A DNA stretch of 64,000 nt from the NCBI RefSeq assembly GCF_001045445.1, contig NZ_LFNF01000001.1:1-64000 (forward strand), written 5' to 3'. The notes beneath the pieces were generated by a model, which saw only the letters and a list, made by a program, of their open reading frames with translations, made no database searches and was not told the DNA's origin. Positions 16,070 through 24,083 of this stretch are shown here, in pieces. The stretch comes from Chryseobacterium sp. BLS98 (lineage in GTDB: Bacteria > Bacteroidota > Bacteroidia > Flavobacteriales > Weeksellaceae). The translations under genes and the position numbers were made by a program. Positions within the stretch are counted from its first letter, which is position 1; every line of letters begins with the position of its first letter.

Positions 16070-18628
16070 TTACTTTTTTTTGGCCACTGTCTTTTTTGCA
16101 GCGGTTGTTTTTTTAGCGGCAGGTTTCTTTGCAGCCGGCTTCTTTTTCTCTGCAAAAGCATTTTTATCCTGATCGGTGATCCATTTTTTAACCTCATCAA
16201 GGGATACTTCCTTCAGCTCTTCTGTTTCATATTTCGTATCATCTTTTTTCTTAGGGATCTTGAACATAGCCTTTCCGAATTTGACGAATGGGCCCCATCT
16301 TCCGTTTTCAATAGAGATTTTCTCTTTTTCCCACTGCTGGATGTATCGGTTGGCTTCTTTTTCCAGTTTGGCATCAATCAGTTCATCAATATCACTTTGG
16401 GAAAGGTTGTCGAAATTATATCTTTTAGGAACATTCACAAAAATATCTTTGTATTTGATGAACGGCCCGAATCTTCCTGTTCCTTTCGTTACAGGATCTC
16501 CCTTATAAGTCGCGATCGGTGCATCTGCTTTTTTCTTTTCATTGATAATCTCTTCTGCACGCGCCTGGTTGACAGAAAGAGGGTCTTCTCCTTTCGGAAT
16601 GCTGATGAAGGTTTCGCCCCACTTTACATATGGCCCGAATCTTCCTACTCCTACTGAAACCGGCTGTCCTTCAAATGCATCAAGCTCAAAAGGCAGCTTG
16701 AAAAGCTCAAGAGCCTCGGCTAAAGAGATCGTTGCAATATTCTGGCCTGTCATTAATGAGGCGAAAATAGGTTTTTCCTCATCTTCCGTTTCACCGATCT
16801 GGATCATGGCGCCAAATCTTCCGATTCTTGCATGAACGTTCTTACCAGTTTTAGGGTCTACTCCAAGAAGCCTGTCTCCATTGGCTCTGTCTGCATTTTC
16901 TTCTACGTCTTCAATTCTGGGATGGAATTTTGAGTAGAAATTGGTCATCATTTCTTTCCACTTCTGGTCTCCGTTGGCAATTTCGTCAAAACTTTCTTCT
17001 ACTCTGGCGGTAAATCCATAGTCCAGAATTTCTTTGAAATTATCTGTCAGGAAGTCATTCACTACTTCACCGATATCTGTAGGTACAAATTTATTTTTGT
17101 CGCCCCCGAATTTTTCTTCAAGAACTTCTTTTTTGATTTTGTCTTTTGTAAGGGACATTTTCACCACTTCACGGGTCTGAGGATCGATCTCTCTTTTGTC
17201 CACATATTCTCTGTTCTGAATAGTCTGGATCGTAGGTGCATAGGTAGACGGACGGCCAATTCCCAGTTCTTCCAGTTTTTTCACTAAACCGGCTTCCGTA
17301 TATCTTGCGCTCGGTCTTGTGAATTTTTCTGAAGCAGTGATCTTTTTATAGCTTAAAATTTCACCAACACTTACTTTAGGCAAAAGCTTTTCGTTGTTTT
17401 CCTCATCATCGTCTTCTGTTTTTACAATGCCATAAGCTTTTAAGAAACCATCAAAGATGATCACCTCTCCCTGTGCTTCAAAATGCTGGGGCAATGAAGC
17501 GTTTCCTATTTCAATTACTGTCTTCTCAATTTTAGCATTAGCCATCTGTGAAGCCAGTGTTCTTCTGTATATTAACTGATATAATCTGTTTAATTGGGCA
17601 TCACCGATGCTTTTTACCGCAAAATCAGTCGGACGGATCGCTTCGTGAGCTTCCTGTGCAGAGGCAGATTTTGTGGTATAATTTCTTGGTGATGAGTATT
17701 CCGCTCCGTATTCTGAAACGATTTGTTTTTTTGCTCCTTCAATTGCTTCCTGCGAAAGGTTCACGGAATCGGTTCTCATATAGGTAATATATCCTTCTTC
17801 ATACAGCCTCTGTGCAAGACGCATGGTGTTGGTTACATTGTATCCTAATCTGGAAGAGGCTTCCTGTTGCAGAGTAGAAGTGGTGAATGGTGCAGAGGCA
17901 GAGCGTGTTCCCGGTTTTGTCTCAACATTCAGAACTTTAAATTCTGTAGTTTTTGCTTTTTCAAGGAATTTTTCTGCATCTTCTTCTTTTTCGAAGTCTT
18001 TTTTAAGCCTTGCAGCAATTTCCTGCTCGGTTTTATTTAAGAAAATACCATCCAGCTTAAAGCTTGCCTTCGGAACAAATTCACGAATCTCTTTTTCTCT
18101 CTCTACAATTAACCTTACGGCTACAGACTGTACTCTTCCTGCAGAAAGGCCCGGTTTTACTTTTTTCCAAAGTACCGGAGACATTTCAAAACCTACAATC
18201 CTGTCCAGAACTCTTCTTGCCTGCTGGGCATTGACAAGGTTCTGGTCGATATCTCTCGGGTTTTCAATGGCTTTTAGAATGGCATTTTTAGTAATCTCAT
18301 GGAAAACAATTCTTTTCCTGCTTTCGGGCTTTAATTTTAATTCGTCCGCCAGGTGCCATGCAATAGCTTCTCCTTCACGGTCTTCATCGGAAGCCAGCCA
18401 TACCATTTCAGCTTTCTTTACGGCAGCTTTTAATTCTGTTACCAGCTTCTTTTTATCAGCCGAAACTTCGTAATCAGGACTGAATGTGGCAAGGTCTATT
18501 CCCATTCCTTTTTTTGGAAGATCACGGATGTGTCCGAAACTCGATTTCACTTCAAAATCCTTCCCTAAATATTTCTGAATAGTTTTTGCTTTTGCCGGTG
18601 ACTCTACGATTACTAAATTTTTCGACAT
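16070..18628 (-). CDS. topA: Type I DNA topoisomerase with a lysine/alanine-rich tail
   Basis: Relaxes negative supercoils through a 5'-phosphotyrosine link. The start at 18628 (852 residues, MSKNLVIVESPAKAKTIQKYLG) fits the family and the -7 box at 18651-18644. The Toprim acidic motif is in VWLASDEDREGEAIAWHL, and the active-site tyrosine is in GYITYMRTDSVNLS. There follow several C-terminal topoisomerase repeats (GRFGPFIKYKD, NGRWGPFVKFGKAMF, GVGRFGPYVKWG), which in many Bacteroidota replace Zn fingers. The last ~25 residues are Lys/Ala/Pro/Thr-rich (AAKKPAAKKTTAAKKTVAKKK), like a histone H1 tail, which should increase DNA binding. Confidence 0.97.
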   Translation of the reverse strand: MSKNLVIVESPAKAKTIQKYLGKDFEVKSSFGHIRDLPKKGMGIDLATFSPDYEVSADKKKLVTELKAAVKKAEMVWLASDEDREGEAIAWHLADELKLKPESRKRIVFHEITKNAILKAIENPRDIDQNLVNAQQARRVLDRIVGFEMSPVLWKKVKPGLSAGRVQSVAVRLIVEREKEIREFVPKASFKLDGIFLNKTEQEIAARLKKDFEKEEDAEKFLEKAKTTEFKVLNVETKPGTRSASAPFTTSTLQQEASSRLGYNVTNTMRLAQRLYEEGYITYMRTDSVNLSQEAIEGAKKQIVSEYGAEYSSPRNYTTKSASAQEAHEAIRPTDFAVKSIGDAQLNRLYQLIYRRTLASQMANAKIEKTVIEIGNASLPQHFEAQGEVIIFDGFLKAYGIVKTEDDDEENNEKLLPKVSVGEILSYKKITASEKFTRPSARYTEAGLVKKLEELGIGRPSTYAPTIQTIQNREYVDKREIDPQTREVVKMSLTKDKIKKEVLEEKFGGDKNKFVPTDIGEVVNDFLTDNFKEILDYGFTARVEESFDEIANGDQKWKEMMTNFYSKFHPRIEDVEENADRANGDRLLGVDPKTGKNVHARIGRFGAMIQIGETEDEEKPIFASLMTGQNIATISLAEALELFKLPFELDAFEGQPVSVGVGRFGPYVKWGETFISIPKGEDPLSVNQARAEEIINEKKKADAPIATYKGDPVTKGTGRFGPFIKYKDIFVNVPKRYNFDNLSQSDIDELIDAKLEKEANRYIQQWEKEKISIENGRWGPFVKFGKAMFKIPKKKDDTKYETEELKEVSLDEVKKWITDQDKNAFAEKKKPAAKKPAAKKTTAAKKTVAKKK

Positions 18629-18643
18629 TCTAAAAATTTTTTG

Positions 18644-18651
18644 CAAAAGTA
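18644..18651 (-). promoter_or_regulatory. -7 box TACTTTTG before topA
   Basis: The reverse strand reads TACTTTTGC, fitting TAnnTTTG. Its position 16 bases ahead of the ATG at 18628 supports that start and implies a very short leader. Confidence 0.5.
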
Positions 18652-18840
18652 AAGCTTTTTTATTATATACTTTTTGTTAAAACGTTTTAATTTAATTTTT
18701 AGATGGGTTTAACAGGCGTTCCTGAGGGCATTTCCAAATATATCAAGTCCTTTAGAGTGTACGGTTTAGCGCAAAATTCATCCTGGATGAAAAAGATGAT
18801 ATAGAATTTTTCATCAATGGTGATAGATGTAAAACATATA

Positions 18841-18871
18841 AAAGCAGAACAGGAAAATCCTATTCTGCTTT
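18841..18871 (-). terminator. Hairpin after the type IX secreted protein gene
   Basis: Stem AAAGCAGAA/TTCTGCTTT, one mismatch, then AGGA/TCCT with a 3-base loop. It lies 20 bases past the stop at 18891. The T-run that follows on the reverse strand is short and interrupted, so termination may be partial. Confidence 0.6.
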
Positions 18872-18890
18872 ATCTAATATTATTTTAATT

Positions 18891-21800
18891 CTACTGTTTA
18901 ATAATCTTCACAATTTCTTCAGCATTATTAATTCGTACCAAATATATTCCTGAACTGAGTGCAGAAAGATCTGTTTTGCCGTTTTCAAATTTTCCGGATC
19001 TCACCAGCTGTCCGGAGACGTTATAGATCTGATAGTAATAGCCATCATTTTCCGGAGTATTGATATACAGAATATCTTTTACCGGATTGGGAAATAAAGA
19101 AATTTTATTCTTATTTACTTTTTCTATTACCTCAGCACTGCTTAGAGCTGCTGATGCTTTTCCCGAAGCCAGAGCTGTAACCGGTAGCCTTGGAATAGGA
19201 CCTTCCTCATTTCCTTGGGCATCATATTGTATTCTTACGCATCGGCAGCTTGTTGCAAAATAAGGATCATTATTATCATTAAAGGCAATAAAACGGTTGG
19301 CTGTAGAAGCTGCATCAAACATTACATTCACTGATCTTCCCAGGTAATTTGAAGCCAAACCTGCCGTCCAAACCGCAGGATACTGGAAATTGACATTATT
19401 GAATGTTCCCGTAGAAGTCTGATTAGCTATCACATTTCTGTACCCCCGCATGCCGGAATCCGGATAATTTCCAACGATGTAAGATGACCCTATCAGCATA
19501 TAGCCTATGGTGGAAGTGGTAGATGGATTTCTTACTCTGTATCCCGAATAGTCCGTACTTACACTATAAAATGTAGCTACATTCTTGTCTTTTTTATACC
19601 AAGGCGACTGTCCGAAATCCTGATTCGAAATTAAGGCTATGTTGCTCAGATCCGGGATTCTCCAGCCTTCCGGGCATGGATCAAAAGGAGACTTTTCCCC
19701 GCCTCTTCCCCATCGGTCAGGAGCAAGATTCGGCTCATTGGCAAGCCAGTCGGTTCCATTGGTATAGTTGGGCATACTACTGTTATAAGGAGCAAAAGTG
19801 CTAGGAATCATGTATGTTAAAGGGTTTTTCACAGAATAAGACAGCACTTTTGCTATTTTATCTGCCGGTTTATCTGTACCCTGTGCCACCGAAGCTGCGT
19901 AAGTATTATAAGGAACTATATAGCTTCCCGACATATTATTGTAAGCAGCATACGTTAAAGTAGTATAGGCAATGGTTCCGTTTGCTGATGCCGTCCCTAA
20001 AAATACACTATACGAAGCTCTATTATCCGCATGCTGGAATGTCGGAATCGGATCTTTTCTTCCCCATTGGTAATGCATTCCTGTAGAGGCCCGTATTTGG
20101 GCAAGCTCAGCAGCAGTAGGCGTAAGGGCATTAGCAACGATTGGAAATGCATCTACCGCTCCAAGGTTCCGGTCCATAAATTCTGTCTGAAATATAACAT
20201 CGGCTTTATTTACATAATTGATGTAGTTCACAGCTTCCGCTGCCGGAAGTTCAGTTTTATAGGTATAAGATCCCAGAGGAGAGTCGGTTATCCAGATATG
20301 CCAGCTCCAATATACCGGAGCAGTAATGCTTCCGTTATGCAGGGTTACCACTGCATTTCCACTCTGATTTGGATTGATGTCTACTGAAATTTTTGAATCG
20401 CTGAGGCTTTGAAGCGAATTAGGGGAAGGATTAATCACTGATATCTTATTAATCAAAGCCGTATTAGTGGTCCAGAGTACATTTGCTTTTAAACTGTTAA
20501 AATTAGCAGGAACCAATATATCCTGGTTATTTAAAAGCTGGCTCTGCACCGAGAAAGCTTTGCTTACAGGAATTTCTACCGTAAAAAGGCTTGATTTTTT
20601 AACTGCCTGATAGGTATTGGGATTATCGATCCCTTCTCTGTATTCTGCCAGAGGATCAAGATATTCTGAAGGAAAATCATAGTTGTCTACAATATAAAGA
20701 GGATCTTTAATACATCTGCATCCATTGGCTTCGGAAGTATACATTCCTGACATTGGCATATAAAAATACCGTCCTTTAATATTGGGATAATTAGGATCCG
20801 GTACATCCGGCTGGCCTTTGTCGGGAATCATAAAAAGCCCTCTGGTAGTTACTGCCGGAGAAGCATCAAAGTGTCGGGTCATGGTTGCTGTCCATAAAGC
20901 AACATGGTGCTGATCGGTATACTGCCCCTGGTGAGCTGCTCTTATCAGCTGTCCTGTTCCGGGGAAAATACCCATATTATTTCCTCCTGCATTGGAAAGA
21001 TCAAAACCTAAATTAGGGTAAACTTTAAATCCGGTCATGAAGGATGGCATCCCATTATCGGTAGGCTTTATGATGTGGTATTTATTGGTTTCGAAAACAT
21101 TTTTCGCCATGTTGGTTCTGACTCCGAAAGGGGAAAAATCGAGCCTTATATCATCCACATAAGTCTGGGAGGCCAGATTGGCGACAAGCATTGAAGGCAT
21201 TCTCCATCCGTTTGGGCATGGATCATAAGATGATTTATCTCTGTATGGCCGGGCACTGGTATCGTTGTTATATCCGGTACTGATAAATCCCTGGGAATTG
21301 TCAGACCAAAGGTTAAGCTCCGAAAGCCTGTTATCAGGTAGCTCTGCTGAACGTCCGAACCAGTTGACCGGTAGATTCAGGTTGTTATTATAGTATGCCT
21401 GACCACTGTTATCGTCCTTGTTCACATAAATCAGGCTAAGCGGGTTCTTTATGGAAAGCCTGATATTATTGGTCACTTCGGCACCTGAAAGGGGAACGTA
21501 TTTCGTAAGGTTATCAATATTTACAGCACCGGTCATATTCTTTGCGCCTCTATGCCTTACTCTTCCTATGGATCCGGAAACCTCATAGAAATCATTTCCT
21601 CTTGTCACTAAAGGCGGGATAGGATCTTTCCTGCCCCACTGATACAGAAGTCCGCCGCTTCTGTTCCAGTCTGAAGAAGTAATAGAGCTGCTTAAGGCAC
21701 CAAGATTACGGTCCATCCATCCCCAATCGGAATCGGGAATTTCTTCAACTGTTCCGTCCGCTCTCATTCTTGTCATATTATCGAAGCTTTTATATTTGGA

Positions 21801-22322
21801 TCCGTTGGTAGGATCATCAGTTACCCATATATGCCAGCTCCAATATATTTCACCGTTTATTTTCAGGGCAATAACTGCATTTCCTTTCTTAGCCTTGTTA
21901 ATAGGGACTCTTATTTTGGCATTTTCATTGGTGCTCATGACTTCCAGCGAATATCCGGGGCCGGATTTAATAAGACCATGGGTATCTTCCCACAGAACAT
22001 CCGCTGTCATTTTTCCGGAAGGAATCCCGTCACTTTTGATGTATCCGTCACCTTTCCACATAGCATATGCTTTTTTTACCGGAATCAATAAGCCTTCACT
22101 GGCTTGCCTGGGATCAAAAATATAACTGTTGGGGGCTTTTGTCCAGTCGGGGACTGCTAAAATTTTATTGTTGGGTTTCGTTAAACTATCCCCTGCTGTG
22201 AGCACTGATTTTCCTGCAAAGGGGTCAGGAAAGATCTTTTTTACTTCTCTACTATTCCTGGAATAGGTACAGATCGACACTAGGCAAAAAATTGCCGCAA
22301 AATTTTTAACTAAATTTTTCAT
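18891..22322 (-). CDS. Type IX secreted protein with two FISUMP-like domains
   Basis: The chosen ATG at 22322 gives a lipoprotein-like or Sec signal (MKNLVKNFAAIFCLVSICTYS) preceded by an AAGGA purine run; an earlier start would put 21 odd residues first. The 1143-residue chain holds two copies of a large domain (about residues 77-540 and 582-1070), each with YWSWHIWVTD or YWSWHIWITD, MDRNLGA, YQWGRKDPIP, a WxGR or WGRG segment, YDPCPNGWRMP or FDPCPEGWRIP, and a RCIKD or RCVRI end. This matches the Fibrobacter-type major paralogous (FISUMP) fold. The last ~70 residues (LFPNPVKDILYI to IVKIIKQ) are a type A Por secretion sorting domain. Function unknown, probably a surface adhesin or structural protein. 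Confidence 0.88.
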   Translation of the reverse strand: MKNLVKNFAAIFCLVSICTYSRNSREVKKIFPDPFAGKSVLTAGDSLTKPNNKILAVPDWTKAPNSYIFDPRQASEGLLIPVKKAYAMWKGDGYIKSDGIPSGKMTADVLWEDTHGLIKSGPGYSLEVMSTNENAKIRVPINKAKKGNAVIALKINGEIYWSWHIWVTDDPTNGSKYKSFDNMTRMRADGTVEEIPDSDWGWMDRNLGALSSSITSSDWNRSGGLLYQWGRKDPIPPLVTRGNDFYEVSGSIGRVRHRGAKNMTGAVNIDNLTKYVPLSGAEVTNNIRLSIKNPLSLIYVNKDDNSGQAYYNNNLNLPVNWFGRSAELPDNRLSELNLWSDNSQGFISTGYNNDTSARPYRDKSSYDPCPNGWRMPSMLVANLASQTYVDDIRLDFSPFGVRTNMAKNVFETNKYHIIKPTDNGMPSFMTGFKVYPNLGFDLSNAGGNNMGIFPGTGQLIRAAHQGQYTDQHHVALWTATMTRHFDASPAVTTRGLFMIPDKGQPDVPDPNYPNIKGRYFYMPMSGMYTSEANGCRCIKDPLYIVDNYDFPSEYLDPLAEYREGIDNPNTYQAVKKSSLFTVEIPVSKAFSVQSQLLNNQDILVPANFNSLKANVLWTTNTALINKISVINPSPNSLQSLSDSKISVDINPNQSGNAVVTLHNGSITAPVYWSWHIWITDSPLGSYTYKTELPAAEAVNYINYVNKADVIFQTEFMDRNLGAVDAFPIVANALTPTAAELAQIRASTGMHYQWGRKDPIPTFQHADNRASYSVFLGTASANGTIAYTTLTYAAYNNMSGSYIVPYNTYAASVAQGTDKPADKIAKVLSYSVKNPLTYMIPSTFAPYNSSMPNYTNGTDWLANEPNLAPDRWGRGGEKSPFDPCPEGWRIPDLSNIALISNQDFGQSPWYKKDKNVATFYSVSTDYSGYRVRNPSTTSTIGYMLIGSSYIVGNYPDSGMRGYRNVIANQTSTGTFNNVNFQYPAVWTAGLASNYLGRSVNVMFDAASTANRFIAFNDNNDPYFATSCRCVRIQYDAQGNEEGPIPRLPVTALASGKASAALSSAEVIEKVNKNKISLFPNPVKDILYINTPENDGYYYQIYNVSGQLVRSGKFENGKTDLSALSSGIYLVRINNAEEIVKIIKQ

Positions 22323-22483
22323 ATCCTTAGATTTGTGTGCTATCAAAGGAAATACAACTTTTAAGCCTTTATTGTTAATAATCAATTAATATTATAAATA
22401 ATTAAATTATATATTGATGGAATTAACAATAACAAATAATTAAAAGATTATAAATACAAAAACAGCAATTTCTACTTTTCACA

Positions 22484-22491
22484 CAAAAGTA
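22484..22491 (-). promoter_or_regulatory. -7 box TACTTTTG for the secreted protein gene
   Basis: The reverse strand reads TACTTTTG, fitting TAnnTTTG. It implies a 5' leader of about 160 bases, very AT-rich and without obvious stem-loops. No clear -33 box. Confidence 0.4.
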
Positions 22492-22555
22492 ACTGTTTTT
22501 GTTAAAATTTCTTATGATTTGGCTCAATCTAAAACTTTACAATGACGGAAGCCAA

Positions 22556-22583
22556 GAAAAAAGACAGCTGCAGTGCTGTCTTT
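22556..22583 (-). terminator. Terminator after the EpsG-like gene
   Basis: Perfect 9-bp stem AAAGACAGC/GCTGTCTTT with a 6-base loop and a T-run on the reverse strand, 30 bases past the stop. Confidence 0.8.
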
Positions 22584-22612
22584 GTCAATGTATGATAGTA
22601 ATAAATTAATTT

Positions 22613-23752
22613 TTACGGAAGGATATGGTTTTTATAAAGATCAATGGTAAATCGACCGACTTTAATATTTATGAAAGAAGAGAACACCACAATGTTAAAG
22701 ATAACAAGCGCGATGATAAAAGCGTAAATGATCTTTTTTACTCCGCTTGAAACCACATACATCGTATTGGGGATCAACACATAGGAAAACCCAACAAATG
22801 CGCCTACAAGCCTTGACGAGAATACAGGGTTATTTCTGAAAATAAAATAGAAACAGATCCCGACAACAGCATAGTTTCTATGGTATTCGTAATAGGGATA
22901 TTTTTCTTTCATTTTGGTATCGAATGTAAACAGGAAGAAGGTCAGAATCATCATCATCGCTTCGGGAATCCCGAAACCTCCATTCAACCTTTCTGTGGAT
23001 TCATACATGTATCCATTTAAACCATTTACCAGAATATTGTCTGAAGCCATACCCTCCAAAAAGCTTCCAAAGACACGGTATATCTCGAATGGTGAAAGAA
23101 ATACAGAAATAATGATCAGGGTGAGCATTATAGCTTTGTTCAATGGAACACGGGCCAGCCAGTACATTGGGAGAAACAGGTAGCTTACAGTATGTATTCC
23201 AGATGCCAGAAATATGAAAAACAAATAGTGCCACAATTTCCGCTGCTTGATATACCGTATGGCGAAATAAACGATGAATGTCCCAAGATTCTGCCTGATC
23301 TGCCCGCTTTCTCCAACAAAGAAGTAGGGAACGAACATGAAAAGGGTAAATGTAAAAGGGTAAAAAGTATTGTCTTCCGTATATTCTATCTTAAAGAAAA
23401 TAGCACAGATGGCAATAACCAGGGTAAGAACATAAAAAGGCGCATTAAAGACATTCAGCAATATCTTATTGATCAGGGTATACAGCCACTCTACCTCCAG
23501 CTGGTCAGGGCCCTGCATATGAAGCATCTTCATGAAAATACTGTAGTAGCTCTTCGTGTCGGAATAAATATAAAGTCCTTTATAACTTCCGTAGTCGGGT
23601 CCCACATTATCACGGAAACCTACCAATATGATGAGATAAATCCCTAAAAACCAGAACCATTTCTTATCTACTTTTTTCCCGAAAACCTCCTGTACACTAA
23701 AAAAAAGCATGTACACAATCGCAACGAGAAAATAAGGATGTAACAGACTCAT
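22613..23752 (-). CDS. EpsG-family (Wzy-like) polysaccharide polymerase
   Basis: A 379-residue polytopic membrane protein with about ten hydrophobic helices. It has the EpsG-family features LVGFRDNVGPDYGSYKGLY near the start and a FVGESGQIRQNLGTFIVYFAIRYIK segment, in which the Arg-Gln pair is typical. Members polymerise undecaprenyl-linked repeat units outside the inner membrane. It stands alone between the secreted protein gene and the pigment cluster, about 6.8 kb from the other exopolysaccharide genes, yet it is the only polymerase-like gene seen and could serve them. It ends at a strong terminator. Confidence 0.82.
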   Translation of the reverse strand: MSLLHPYFLVAIVYMLFFSVQEVFGKKVDKKWFWFLGIYLIILVGFRDNVGPDYGSYKGLYIYSDTKSYYSIFMKMLHMQGPDQLEVEWLYTLINKILLNVFNAPFYVLTLVIAICAIFFKIEYTEDNTFYPFTFTLFMFVPYFFVGESGQIRQNLGTFIVYFAIRYIKQRKLWHYLFFIFLASGIHTVSYLFLPMYWLARVPLNKAIMLTLIIISVFLSPFEIYRVFGSFLEGMASDNILVNGLNGYMYESTERLNGGFGIPEAMMMILTFFLFTFDTKMKEKYPYYEYHRNYAVVGICFYFIFRNNPVFSSRLVGAFVGFSYVLIPNTMYVVSSGVKKIIYAFIIALVIFNIVVFSSFINIKVGRFTIDLYKNHILP

Positions 23753-24083
23753 GCTAATCTAATGTGGTTTTAATGGATTGGGTATACAAAAGTAAGATGT
23801 GAACCTGTACGTAAGATAACACAGACAATAGAAAAGGAATACCACTACAAAATAGCAATCCGTTTGTTTTTTCATCATTTTTTTTCAACATATCTAAAAC
23901 AGATTCTTATTTCTTTAATAAAATATTGGTTTAAAATATATTTTGAGAGGGAACTTTTGCAAAAGTAGAATATTTTTTTATTCCGCCTAGAATATTTTGT
24001 TGATTTTCAGACAAAACTTATAGCCGAAATATTTTGAACTAATACTGAAAAAATTAAATTTGCAGACTTGATTCCATACGCTG
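23753..24083. other. Divergent intergenic region before the pigment cluster
   Basis: AT-rich, no supported reading frame. It holds the strong rightward promoter listed next, a TACTTTTG box at 23793-23786 on the reverse strand that may serve the EpsG-like gene, and a 14-base palindrome ACTTTTGCAAAAGT near 23959. Confidence 0.5.
24033..24062 (+). promoter_or_regulatory. Promoter of pigment cluster unit 1
   Basis: The best promoter in the window: TTTG at 24033-24036, 18-base spacer, then TAAATTTG at 24055-24062, matching the Bacteroidota -33/-7 consensus. Transcription should begin about seven bases downstream, giving a leader of about 15 bases before the ATG at 24084. Confidence 0.7.

Larger units (their letters stand above)
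22323..22612. other. AT-rich leader and intergenic region
   Basis: It holds the long AT-rich leader of the secreted protein gene, a -7 box at 22491-22484 and the terminator of the EpsG-like gene. No reading frame was supported. Confidence 0.5.

Noticed and set aside
18703..18804. Rightward 33-codon frame beginning ATG GGT TTA in the topA upstream region
   Set aside because: Too short, no promoter or neighbours in that direction, and the reverse frame is longer; composition does not favour coding.
22323..22484. Riboswitch in the long leader of the secreted protein gene
   Set aside because: The leader is very AT-rich without stable stems or known aptamer motifs.
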